DNA of 64,000 nucleotides, taken from assembly GCA_903772945.1 (NCBI GenBank), contig CAICTM010000262.1:19278-83277 (forward strand), read 5' to 3'. The notes under the pieces are model-generated. The model was not told where the DNA came from, made no database searches, and saw only the letters and a program-made list of their open reading frames with translations. Shown in pieces: positions 55,580 to 64,000 of the stretch. Made by a program: the position numbers and the translations under genes. The stretch comes from Seminavis robusta (Eukaryota > Bacillariophyta > Bacillariophyceae > Naviculales > Naviculaceae). Position 1 is the stretch's first letter. Each line of letters begins with the position of its first letter.

Positions 55580-56830
55580 ATGACAAGCGACAGTCCTGGC
55601 AAAGACAACCCGCCAATAGCCCCCGACATGATTAACCAAATCTTCACGTCATCCGATTTCCGAAAGTTGATGGAGAGTAATGATTACTCCATCAACAAGG
55701 TGTTCGAGTCGAGCGACTCGGCAGCCGCCTTGTTCCGCAGCGCCGACTTTCTCAAGAGTCTCGATGCCTACAAGGAATCCATGGCCACGGAACCCGCGGA
55801 AAAGGAGGGAGACCCATCGTCACTTTTCCGCAGCGTGGACTTTCTAAAGTCCCTGGATTCGTTGCCGAAAGAACCGGCGTCACGGCAAAACTCTGCCGGC
55901 GTCGACTACTCGAGTTACTTTAAGAGTGTGGAATCCCTCCCCAAAGACTTTCTCAAGTCGTTGGACCAATTGCCAAAACAAGAATCACCACCGCCAGTTC
56001 CAGCTCCTGCTCCAGTTCTTTCCTCGGTCAGCCGCGGAAATCCCAAGGACATGTTCACCAGTCGAGATTGGATGGGAACCTACGAGCCTGGACACGTGGA
56101 CGTACAATACGACCAAAATTTGTTGTTCCGAAGTGGAGATTCCAAGGCAGGTGTCGCTTCCAAAGCCACGGCAGCCAGTGACAAGTGGAAAAACCTGTAC
56201 GAGCAAGGGCTCAAGGGCAGCACTTACTCTGCGGCGGCAAAACCTCCTCCTGCCGCTACGGCGTCCTCTTCGTGGAAGGGAATGTACGAAGATATTCTCA
56301 AGAATCCAATAAAGACCGATTCCGCGTCCCATGCCATGCCTCCTTTGACGGGTGTTGCGTCCGCTCCTCCTCCAGTCTCTGCAGCCTCGTCGTCTGCTCC
56401 CTCCTCTTCCGGCGATGAACAAACAGCAACAACAAAACCCAAAAAGAAGCGTGTCTACAAGAGTCGAAAAGTTATTCCCGAAGTCAAGACGTTTGTTGAT
56501 TTTACGGAAAACGACGTGCTACTGGGACGAGGAGGTCTCTCCAACAAACACCCAGGCAACAAACGATACCGACAAGAAATTGAAAATGCCAAGGCTGTGT
56601 ATCGATCCGCATCCAAGGACGAGAAAACACAGTGGGCGTCCTTGTTGGTCGACTATGTCAAAAAATACGGCGGACGTTTCTTGGAAAAGGACAAGGCGAC
56701 GGGGCAGTGGTATATTGTCCCGGACATTGTGGCTCGTCGAAAGGCTGGTCAGGCATTGCGAGAAGAAAACACGGCCGAATCGCGGGCCGAAAAGCGAGAT
56801 CGGTACAAGAAACGACATTCCAAAAGTTGA
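55580..56830 (+). CDS. DUF6824 domain protein with repeated SxDFLKSLD motifs
   Basis: A single-exon 416-residue protein. The C-terminal domain (residues ~310-390) begins VDFTENDVLLGRGG, continues NKHPGNKRYRQEIENAK and ends near GGRFLEKD...WYIVPDIVARRKAGQALRE; this is DUF6824, a family strongly expanded in diatoms and believed to bind DNA or act in regulation, function unproven. The N-terminal ~180 residues carry repeats of the form S-x-DFLKSLD (SADFLKSLDAYKE, SVDFLKSLDSLPKE, DFLKSLDQLPKQ) that look like short linear binding motifs, followed by a Pro/Ala/Ser-rich linker and a basic KPKKKRVYKSRK stretch (probable NLS). A tail rich in Arg/Lys ends the protein. Confidence 0.82.
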   Translation: MTSDSPGKDNPPIAPDMINQIFTSSDFRKLMESNDYSINKVFESSDSAAALFRSADFLKSLDAYKESMATEPAEKEGDPSSLFRSVDFLKSLDSLPKEPASRQNSAGVDYSSYFKSVESLPKDFLKSLDQLPKQESPPPVPAPAPVLSSVSRGNPKDMFTSRDWMGTYEPGHVDVQYDQNLLFRSGDSKAGVASKATAASDKWKNLYEQGLKGSTYSAAAKPPPAATASSSWKGMYEDILKNPIKTDSASHAMPPLTGVASAPPPVSAASSSAPSSSGDEQTATTKPKKKRVYKSRKVIPEVKTFVDFTENDVLLGRGGLSNKHPGNKRYRQEIENAKAVYRSASKDEKTQWASLLVDYVKKYGGRFLEKDKATGQWYIVPDIVARRKAGQALREENTAESRAEKRDRYKKRHSKS

Positions 56831-57520
56831 TCGAGACAAGAACGACAAACCGCGAATGGAGGAGCGGGATGCCACACTCACTCATTGGGAAAAAAGAAAG
56901 AAAAATTATTGGATGATTTTATACACGACAACAAACAAAAAGGGGCGCCTCTTCATGGAATGGTAAAGTGCAGCGGCCTTGGAAGCCGAACAATTAATTT
57001 TGCTGGAAAGAGCGACAACATTTGTCGGACAACCTTGGCGCCTGAGCACGGGCTTGAACGCGCACAGCGCTTCATCGAAGAAGGCAGCAACCAAACATGC
57101 ATATAACTAAAAAACGGACGGGCTTCGTGGCTTTCAATGCGACGCCACGAGGCCTTTCTTTAGGCGATAAACTAATTAGCAATTGATTCATACACACAAC
57201 AAGCAACACACATCGTAGGGCACATGTAGCAAGGATCCGATTGAAAGATTCGTGGCACACGCAAACAACTTTGTCGCGGCACACTGGCTGCATTGACGGT
57301 TGGAGCCCGTTCACGTCTGCCATCGCGTTCGAAGAATACGACGTTACCGGCACCAGACGCCGTACAGTAGCAACGATACAGAATGCACGCAGCACACGTC
57401 CTTCATTAAGATAGTGGATTGATGTTGCGCTACGTAGTTCGTGCAAGGTGCATATTGTCGCTTTGCGGTGCATCATCTTTGACAGATTGGCAACATCGCA
57501 TCGCAAATTGTTCTCTCGCG
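56831..57520. other. Convergent intergenic region
   Basis: This region separates the DUF6824 gene (plus) and the amidohydrolase gene (minus, 3' end at 57521). No gene is recognised. Confidence 0.45.
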
Positions 57521-58555
57521 CTACAGCTCGTTGGAAGGCGACACCATTGGTGCTCCCCAGTGTCCAAAAACCCGCTCGGCAGTTCCACCCATTACTGCTT
57601 GCTTGTCTTTGGGATCTGCCAACCAAGAAGATGTTAATTGAACCATTCCATCGTAGGATTCTGGTTGTTCCAACACAAACGGAAAATCAGTGCCAAACAT
57701 GAGTCGTTCAGCTCCAAACGTTTCGAGGAGAGGGACCAGTCGCTCTTTTTGAACTTTTTCATAGGGAGAAGGATCTTTTAGTCGGAACAATGCCGATATC
57801 TTGATAATGACATTGGGATACTTGGCCAGTTCCAGCAATTTCTGAAATGCCGCATTGCCCTCCTCATCCAAACCGGTGAATCCAAAATGATCTAGAATGA
57901 GCATGGTATCGGGGGATTCTTGAATGAGTTGCAGAATGTCTGGATAATGCAAGGACAAACCCTGAAAACACATGACTCCAACGGCCAATTTCAGTTCGGC
58001 ACATCGTTTGTAGACTGCCAATCCTGCGCCACCCGGTGTCGACATGGGAGTCCACTTTTTGTCGTCACCTTCCTTAGGCCACAAATAGGGATTGAAGCGG
58101 ACACCCACCATTCCCTGCAACGCCAAATCTTCCAATCGCGACACGGCCTCTTCGGGCGACAAGGAAGGATCCAACAACAGCATTCCCTTGAATCGGGTCG
58201 GATGTGATTTCATGGCTTGCAAGACGTACGAATGATCGAATTTGTGGTTGATGGGTTGGACAATCAAGGCTCCATCGACGCCGGTAGCATCCATTCGTTT
58301 CAAAAGCTCCGACGTGGACGCAAGACTCCTCAAGGACTCGGGTGGTTCTTGACCTGAAGCATAGGGAAATCCTGAAGCCGCCTCTTCGGCACTGGCCCAA
58401 ACATGCAAATGAGAGTCAATCACCTTGGTTGGTGTTGTAGACGTGGTTGACATGGCGGATGTTGTCCTCGCGCAATACAAGAGAGCAGCGGTAGCTATGG
58501 AAATGTGAAAGCGTCGGGCAGTGAAGCGGTAGAGCGGATGGATGCAAGGGATCAT
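57521..58555 (-). CDS. Metal-dependent hydrolase, amidohydrolase 2 family
   Basis: The start is taken as the ATG at 58555 (344 residues); an upstream in-frame ATG at 58651 is possible. The first ~34 residues (IPCIHPLYRFTARRFHISIATAALLYC...TTSA) look like a targeting/signal segment. The catalytic domain then begins with IDSHLHVW (metal-binding His-x-His), includes RMDATGVDGALIVQP, a FRF/GVRFNPYL strand, ILDHFGFTG and the C-terminal RLMFGTDFPFV Asp segment. These are marks of the TIM-barrel amidohydrolase 2 group that includes lactonases and 2-pyrone dicarboxylate hydrolases; the substrate is unknown. It lies between convergent DUF6824 and a divergent Nup54 gene. Confidence 0.75.
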   Translation of the reverse strand: MIPCIHPLYRFTARRFHISIATAALLYCARTTSAMSTTSTTPTKVIDSHLHVWASAEEAASGFPYASGQEPPESLRSLASTSELLKRMDATGVDGALIVQPINHKFDHSYVLQAMKSHPTRFKGMLLLDPSLSPEEAVSRLEDLALQGMVGVRFNPYLWPKEGDDKKWTPMSTPGGAGLAVYKRCAELKLAVGVMCFQGLSLHYPDILQLIQESPDTMLILDHFGFTGLDEEGNAAFQKLLELAKYPNVIIKISALFRLKDPSPYEKVQKERLVPLLETFGAERLMFGTDFPFVLEQPESYDGMVQLTSSWLADPKDKQAVMGGTAERVFGHWGAPMVSPSNEL

Positions 58556-59018
58556 GCTTCCTTCGATTTGGTCTCCTTTCCTGTTGATGGCTTTCACACA
58601 ATTTGGTGCCTTGCTGTGCAGCGCAGTGCCGTGCCAACCAACAGAAATCATCTCCGTTGTTTTGGTCCTCGTATCTTTTTGATTGATGCGTCATTGGATC
58701 TTCCTCATTCTTTCTTCTCAGTCACATCCTTGGTCCTCACTGCACTCACAGCTTAACCGGCCAATTCACAAACGGAAGGTCAAACTCAATCAGCGTCGCT
58801 GGCTGATCGACAGACAACCATCCTCATTTTGGGCTTTTTGGCCGACACAAACACGCTCCGCCGTCGACGCTTTGCCGGTCTCTTTGTGAGACTCGACAAC
58901 AAAAGCCACAGTTGTAACAACTCTCTGTTGTTGCTGAGTTGTCAGCGCACTAGCTAGCTTTGTGCCTGTTGGGAAACCACAACCGTCCTCGACGCTAAAA
59001 GCAATAAATTCCATCACC
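58556..59018. promoter_or_regulatory. Divergent promoter region
   Basis: This spacer lies between the amidohydrolase (minus) and Nup54 (plus) genes; both promoters are expected. A CTAGCTAG-type motif occurs near 58950. Confidence 0.4.
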
Positions 59019-60464
59019 ATGACTGGCGTGACATTCGGTCCAACTACAATCCTCGGTGGAGGATCCACTCCAGCGCCTGGAGCCCCCGCTCCTGCTTTTG
59101 GCGCCCCAGCTCCAGGCGGTGGTGGATTCAATTTTGGAGGATCTGCTAGCAATCCGGCACCAGCCCCCACACCTGGTGGGTTCAGCTTTGGAGGATCAAG
59201 TGCTCCAGCAGCATCGGCTTTTGGAACCCCAGCGCCCGCTCCGGGTGGATTTTTTGGGGCACCCACTCCTGCTCCTGGAACTGCGTCGGCGTTTGGCTTT
59301 GGAGGAACTTCTTCCTCTACAGGTGGAAGTCTCTTTGGCGCCCCGACACCGGCAAGTGGAAGTCTCTTTGGTTCCCCGGCACCAGCTCCTCCTGGTGGCT
59401 CTCTTTTTGGCAGTTCGATGGGTGGTTCCATCTTTGGATCCCCGGCTCCATCCTCCTTTGGTGGATTTGGAGCCACCACACAACAACAGCAGCAGCAACC
59501 AGCACAACCACAAGTTCCTGCACATGCAGCTCTTCAGGCCCACATGGAAGCCATGAATGCTGCTGAAACACAAAAAATCAAAGCGGAATTGTCCAAATTG
59601 TATGCAATCTACACAGCGGAAGTCACACCCAGTACTCCCTCGGATGCCAAAAAGAATTTTGTTTCCATTGTGTACAATGACATGGATCAACAACAACGTC
59701 AACAACAGGTAAGTAAAACTCCCATCACTACAGCATCAAGACGCCTGCATGCCACTAACATTTCGCTTTGCACGTACCTGGTATCTCTTGTGAAGTGGCT
59801 TCATGGTGTGGGCGCCGGTGGGGAAATCTTGCCCATTGCTCCACCCAAACCACCACAAGTCTCAGAAGCAGATTGGTACAAGGCGGTGGTGGAAAACCCC
59901 GATCCGATGAACTACATGCCAATTGCCTTGGTCGGAGCTGAAGCACTGGGTGCACGACTGTCATGGCAACAAGAACGAGCCAATGAGTTGACCAAGAATG
60001 CTGAAACAATCCAGGCTAGCCATGACATGTCAAAAGAACTGTACAGACAAGCCTATCGAAAGCTGGAAGAAATCAAACGGGCACATGACAATCATCGCAA
60101 ACGTCTCTTGAATATTATGCGAAAGGTGGAAATTGTCCGCTGCATGAACCAACCACTGCAACAGGACGAAGTCAAATTGTTGGGGCAATTACAACAAGTC
60201 AACATGAAAGTGAGAGATGTGCAACGGCAACTGGGTAATTTGCACATGCAAGCGCAAAAGGCACCACCCAGTCTTTTGGATGCCAATGTCAAGCTGGAGA
60301 TTCCTGACCGGGAACGACTCTCCCAGATTTTCACCCATCACGCCGAGCAACTCCAGAAACTCAACACAGCCATGAAGAAGGATCTACGAGATGTGGAACT
60401 CATCAAACAGCGAGTAGTGCCAAAGGATGGTGCCGGAGCCGTGGGTCCTAATCGGTTTCGTTAG
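59019..60464 (+). CDS. NUP54: Nucleoporin Nup54-like
   Basis: Exons are 59019-59708 and 59796-60464, giving 452 residues, if an 87-bp intron (GTAAGT...GTGAAG) is removed; reading through keeps frame and adds 29 residues. The N-terminal part is an FG-repeat domain (residues ~15-150) with many GGF/FG/GSLFG and PAPAPGG units and then poly-Gln. The C-terminal part matches the Nup54 helical domain: WYKAVVENPDPMNYMPIALV, LGARLSWQQERANEL, and the ERLSQIFTHHAEQLQKL...DLRDVELIKQRV coiled coil. Nup54 belongs to the central channel trimer with Nup58 and Nup62 and forms the permeability barrier of the nuclear pore. The start ATG lies in the expected context (caccATGAC). Confidence 0.87.
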   Translation: MTGVTFGPTTILGGGSTPAPGAPAPAFGAPAPGGGGFNFGGSASNPAPAPTPGGFSFGGSSAPAASAFGTPAPAPGGFFGAPTPAPGTASAFGFGGTSSSTGGSLFGAPTPASGSLFGSPAPAPPGGSLFGSSMGGSIFGSPAPSSFGGFGATTQQQQQQPAQPQVPAHAALQAHMEAMNAAETQKIKAELSKLYAIYTAEVTPSTPSDAKKNFVSIVYNDMDQQQRQQQVSKTPITTASRRLHATNISLCTYLVSLVKWLHGVGAGGEILPIAPPKPPQVSEADWYKAVVENPDPMNYMPIALVGAEALGARLSWQQERANELTKNAETIQASHDMSKELYRQAYRKLEEIKRAHDNHRKRLLNIMRKVEIVRCMNQPLQQDEVKLLGQLQQVNMKVRDVQRQLGNLHMQAQKAPPSLLDANVKLEIPDRERLSQIFTHHAEQLQKLNTAMKKDLRDVELIKQRVVPKDGAGAVGPNRFR

Positions 60465-60875
60465 GGGGGTCTACTGCCACCTGAGTCTGGTGTTCTCAAA
60501 AGGGACCCTGGCTGTCGACTATTCGGCATTTCGATCACGGTTGATCAAATAAATGAAACGTAGTTCTAATAAAAATCATTCCACCTACTGCAGATTTGGT
60601 TGGTTGGAGGCACTGGGTGGGTCCATCCAACGTTAAAGCACAATCTAGCTCCCGTGTTTTTAAGACACTATTATATGTAGGCTGCAGTCATTGCAGCCAC
60701 CTCTGCATTGTCAATAACGAGCTCTTCGTCGATCCAGCAAGAATCCAACTCGACGCTCTATTCCATGGATTGTTTCACATTCCACCCGGCCTGCTTCCCT
60801 TCGGGACACCTTGAAAAACGCCAAGACCTTTCCGCAGAAGAGAAAGAATGCTTCAGTTGAGTTCCGAGCGCACTA
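60465..60875. other. Intergenic, no gene recognised
   Basis: This spacer holds the 3' flank of Nup54 and possibly an additional 3' exon of the minus-strand gene that follows (see that entry). Confidence 0.35.
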
Positions 60876-61892
60876 CTAGCTAGGCAATTGCTGAGGCGAG
60901 CAAACAAACATACCTGGACGGCTTTGCCTGGCCAATTTGCCCAGAATTGGCGGCTTTATTGCGCTTTCTGGGACATCTCGAACGTAGACAATCTTTCTAG
61001 ATTCGGGGCTCAGTTCATAGAAGGAAATTCCCTTTATGGTATCTGGTGCCCCTTCCAAAACCACTTCCCAGGTAAAACAAGTGCTATCCACGCCATCATC
61101 GAAGCGCTCGGGCCTGAATTCAATGCCTGGAAAGCTGAAATCTGCAATAAAACCTCGAACTTCCTCGAGCCCGCTCAGTATTTCTTCGTAGTTAAAATCA
61201 CGGTACTTGATTTTGTCGTCGAACATGCGCATGGATTCGTCAACACTGGATCCTTGGACTTCCAAGAATAGGTACTTGGCCACTTCATTGGCAACTGTCG
61301 GTGTTTGTTGTTCGTATTCTTTGGGTGGTTTTGGTTCTGCATCTGCCGTGACTGCTCGCAGCAATTCGAGTGTCAAATTTCCCGGTTTGTAGAGTGGCTC
61401 TGGAATTTCTCGCACATACTGAATTTTTCCGGCATCGTTCAATTGAATGAATGTGGTACCTCGCAGCCCTTCTTCATTTCCACTGATCCATGTCCAAGCA
61501 AAGCCACAAGCCATATCTCCATCACTAATCTTGTCCAACCGTACATCGCCTCGGCCCTGGCGTTGCGCTACCTTGTCCAGCATGTGGTTGGTTACATCCA
61601 ACTGCCCCACTATGGGTTGGGGTTCATAGCAATCCTCATAAACTATATCGGTTGCGCACGCTTCGCCAAATGCCTTGGCCCCAGATTCGGAAGAAAAACA
61701 TTTTGAATCTTCCACAAGTTCCTTGATCAACTCTTTGGCCCGACAAAACCGTGTCGATGACGCGCTGGAAGCAGCACGAAGCAGGGTACAAGATGACGCT
61801 GACGAGGACCTTTGGAGGGAGAATCCATTTGTCACAGAGGAGGAAAGAGCCAGCACAGCAACGACTGTCACTCTAGCGAAAGGAGACCACAT
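60876..61892 (-). CDS. Plastid-directed tandem NTF2-like (SnoaL-type) protein
   Basis: A 338-residue protein. The first ~24 residues are a signal peptide ending in TNGFSLQ, the diatom plastid ASAF-like context with Phe after the cleavage point. Two related ~115-residue NTF2-like domains follow: the first begins AKELIKELVEDSKCFSSESGAKAF and includes CGFAWTWISG and FIQLNDAGKIQYVREI; the second begins VAKYLFLEVQGSSVDESMRMF and includes CFTWEVVLEG and SFYELSPESRKIVYVRDVPE. Such folds serve as binding or small-enzyme scaffolds; the ligand is unknown. Near the end, the sequence CCAG|GTATGT could be a splice donor, so the true C terminus may lie in another exon further down (candidate acceptor near 60880). 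Confidence 0.65.
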   Translation of the reverse strand: MWSPFARVTVVAVLALSSSVTNGFSLQRSSSASSCTLLRAASSASSTRFCRAKELIKELVEDSKCFSSESGAKAFGEACATDIVYEDCYEPQPIVGQLDVTNHMLDKVAQRQGRGDVRLDKISDGDMACGFAWTWISGNEEGLRGTTFIQLNDAGKIQYVREIPEPLYKPGNLTLELLRAVTADAEPKPPKEYEQQTPTVANEVAKYLFLEVQGSSVDESMRMFDDKIKYRDFNYEEILSGLEEVRGFIADFSFPGIEFRPERFDDGVDSTCFTWEVVLEGAPDTIKGISFYELSPESRKIVYVRDVPESAIKPPILGKLARQSRPGMFVCSPQQLPS

Positions 61893-62767
61893 GATGAGCC
61901 ACCGAGCGGATAATCCAATACTCTAGCTAGGCTTCTTTAACGCGTCAAACTATTTGCGTGTGATGCAGAGTAGCTGAGTCGATTCTGCTTTGGTTCTGTC
62001 AAATGATGGATTTGTGCAAGGAGCCTGTTGAAGAGATGATGGTGACAGCAGTGCGATCTTCTGAGTCGTGGTTCAACAAAAGATCCACTCCCACACCACC
62101 ATTGACAAGCGCACTTGGGAGAAAACCGACACTCGCCTTTGCGTCGGTGCCGGTAGGTACAACATGCTCTGTTAGAAAGGTATTTTCGTATGACGGACAG
62201 ACGACTCGGGATCCACAATCACGGTTCGTGATTGGGGATGTGTGACTCAAATCAGATGGTTATCCGATCATCATCAGATGGCCAGGTGTACAAGGAACGA
62301 GGAACAATGGTCGTCTAGATGATGCAACTACAAAGGTTAGGAAGTTAGGTCGAAGAGATGAATGCAAGGAGCGACGGGATGGAACAAATGAATGGACGGA
62401 TGAAGGTCCATAGGTTTAGTAAAGTGGGAAAGCCCTCCAGGGCCAACCATGCACTTCAGGAAGATAGATCGACGAGATCTATCTGCAGATGAAACTGCGA
62501 GAAACAGAGGATCGAAAGATCCTGGTATATGTATGCATATCGGAGCTCAGTTGTAGAGCTCACAATCTGAACGAGAGAGAAAGAGAAAACGAAACAAATA
62601 GCCAGTCTACTAGACAGTAGAGCTGGAAGGATATTGATTAAATTAGAGAAATTGTGCGTTCAAGTTCACACCTTTTCAACACGTTTTAAAACGATAGCTA
62701 TCAGGAAAGAGTGAGCTTGGATCCAGGTTGTCAAACAGAAAAGAGAAGAATAGAGAAGTAAGTAAAG
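61893..62767. other. Intergenic, possible copia LTR and leader
   Basis: No host gene is recognised. Much of 62300-62760 may be the 5' LTR and leader of the copia-like element whose gag follows; a gctatcagg-like stretch near 62697 could be a tRNA primer site. LTR ends were not verified. Confidence 0.35.
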
Positions 62768-62914
62768 ATGTCTACGGAGGTAGAGGTATCATCGTCGAGC
62801 AAGTATCCCATCTTCGATGGGAAAGATGAGAAGTTCAGGTTCTACAAGGTCAAGATGATGGCCATTTATCAAAGTATGGGTACGTAGAACTAATGAAGGA
62901 CTCTACGGAGATCA
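62768..62914 (+). pseudogene. Ty1/copia-like gag N-terminal fragment
   Basis: The reading begins STEVEVSSSSKYPIFDGKDE and continues FRFYKVKMMAIYQSM, a pattern of diatom copia Gag starts (FDG-[KE]-x-[FW]...W/Y). A one-base loss then shifts the frame; the shifted reading GYVELMKDSTEIM continues up to the gypsy LTR at 62915, where the gag is cut. Confidence 0.55.
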
Positions 62915-63336
62915 TGCATACACGGCTCTTAGCCTTATTCGCGACTCGATCCTAGATAGGGTTTGAGTTCGACTCATGACCGAGTCTCTCGTGAATAGTC
63001 ATTTGAGACAGGGTTCTCAATGACCGCGCTAGTCATACTAGGTTGATGATGAAACATCAACCTAGATATTTAGCCAGCGTGGAGTACTTCCACGCTACTA
63101 GATCCAGGCTAGACAAACTTCCACGCGTTCCGTTTTAGGATCGTGGAGAGACGTAGGATTACTACCACAACCTACTATCACACTTTATAGTCTCCCGCGG
63201 GAAGCCAGATCTACGATCCTTTGATGAGATTCTCTTCGCGATTAGTTTTCATAGCTTTCTAATCTCTCTCATAACTTTCATTCTCTCAAACTCAAAACAC
63301 TCGAAAGATCTTTACACTAGCTTTTAGCGTAGTGCA
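62915..63336. repeat. LTR of the second Ty3/gypsy element
   Basis: A 422-bp LTR with the same ends as the other two LTRs; the upstream flank is copia gag. Confidence 0.87.
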
Positions 63337-64000
63337 TTTTGTTAACAAACACAATAGCTTTCAGCTACCCTCAACCTATTCCTTCACCATGAAGATGGCT
63401 CAAGGAAAGCATGCGTTCCGCAACTTCGAGAAACAGTTGCGTGACAAACCCATTCTTCCTCTCGTCGACAATGACGAAGAACACGAGATCGACGATACTC
63501 GTGCACCACTTGCAAACTTCGCAACCATGTTGCCAAGCGCAAATCAGAAGACTCTGACAATGAGGACAACTCCTCTATCAATTTCAATCACTTGGATGGA
63601 GAAATCTCTATCTGAGGATAGGCCAGGATGATGACTCAACGGAAACCTGTTCCGATTTCTCATTCCAAAGTGATGAAGATAATCTCACTAACTAGTAAAC
63701 AAGAATTGTTTGCAACTGATGAACTCTACGGCAAATTAGTGATTGCCTAGAAGCTGCTCAACTAGACTCTGATGATCTATTTAGCATCGTTAACTCGTCG
63801 TGGCCAACACCTCGTAAACGTCGCAAGACAAGGACCTCAAACCCATCGTCTTATGTTAGATTTAACAAGCGAGAAAAAGGGAAACCAAAACCCGTTACAC
63901 TCCGTTGCTTACTATACAGAGCATTCGGAAACTTTATTGCTCAAACTCATGCTAAGAATTCGCATGAAGGATCTTGGGCTCAAGGCGAGCGTCCAAACAT
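62915..64000. mobile_element. Second Ty3/gypsy element, same family, runs off the window
   Basis: The LTR at 62915-63336 (422 bp, TGCA...TGCA) is closely similar to those at 34.8 and 38.8 kb. Internal sequence follows with gag start KMAQGKHAFRNFEKQLRDKP and then a segment that corresponds to a position ~1 kb further on in the first copy (near 36430), so about 1 kb of gag is deleted. It continues into sequence matching the protease region. The 3' end is beyond the window. Confidence 0.85.

Noticed and set aside
56352-56966. Frame overlapping the DUF6824 domain
   Set aside because: It is an out-of-frame shadow; the in-frame protein has clear family motifs.
58790-59479. Long Pro/Gly/Ala-rich frame on the minus strand
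   Set aside because: It is the antisense shadow of the FG repeats of Nup54.

Overview
The window looks like nuclear DNA of a diatom, probably a pennate one. Three things suggest this: short GT-AG introns (about 80-140 bp), several presequences with the diatom-type signal peptide followed by a phenylalanine-containing cleavage motif, and a gene of the diatom-expanded DUF6824 family. The Ty3/gypsy and PIF/Harbinger elements are typical of stramenopile genomes. The exact species cannot be read from the sequence.

Layout. 0-14.8 kb: a HemW-type radical SAM protein, a TLC/nucleotide-transporter-like membrane protein, an RPA-interacting protein, a seven-exon full-length Dicer, and a septin with a signal-peptide-like N terminus. 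14.8-24.3 kb: a tandem repeat patch, a secreted lipase-like protein with cysteine-rich modules, a small spliced hypothetical gene, mitochondrial ATP synthase gamma, a plastid [2Fe-2S] thioredoxin-like ferredoxin, and U1-70K. 24.3-31.8 kb: a gene-poor stretch, a lipin-type (LNS2) phosphatase, a GGTACC-rich spacer, and an eight-exon NDR kinase. 32.1-40.5 kb: a MITE-like element, then a PIF/Harbinger-like unit (accessory protein and transposase) whose transposase is cut by a 4.4-kb Ty3/gypsy element with matching 4-bp target-site duplications. 41.3-49.1 kb: an OSCA/TMEM63 channel, a G-gamma-like prenylated protein, and a seven-helix cAMP-receptor-like GPCR. 50.2-61.9 kb: a second Dicer-type helicase that has no RNase III domains, an HTTM-like membrane protein with a MITE just upstream, a DUF6824 protein, an amidohydrolase, Nup54, and a plastid-directed tandem NTF2-like protein. 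62-64 kb: a copia-like gag start cut by a second copy of the same gypsy family, which runs off the window.

Two functional themes stand out. The first is RNA silencing: a complete helicase-DUF283-PAZ-RNase IIIa/b Dicer and a helicase-DUF283-like relative without nuclease lie about 38 kb apart, in a region with nested transposons, inverted repeats and a tightly convergent gene pair that could supply double-stranded RNA. The second is signalling: a GPCR, a G-gamma-like subunit, a mechanosensitive-type channel and an NDR kinase. Exon structures were built by hand. Joined exons of the main spliced genes keep the reading frame, and the recovered protein motifs run across the junctions.
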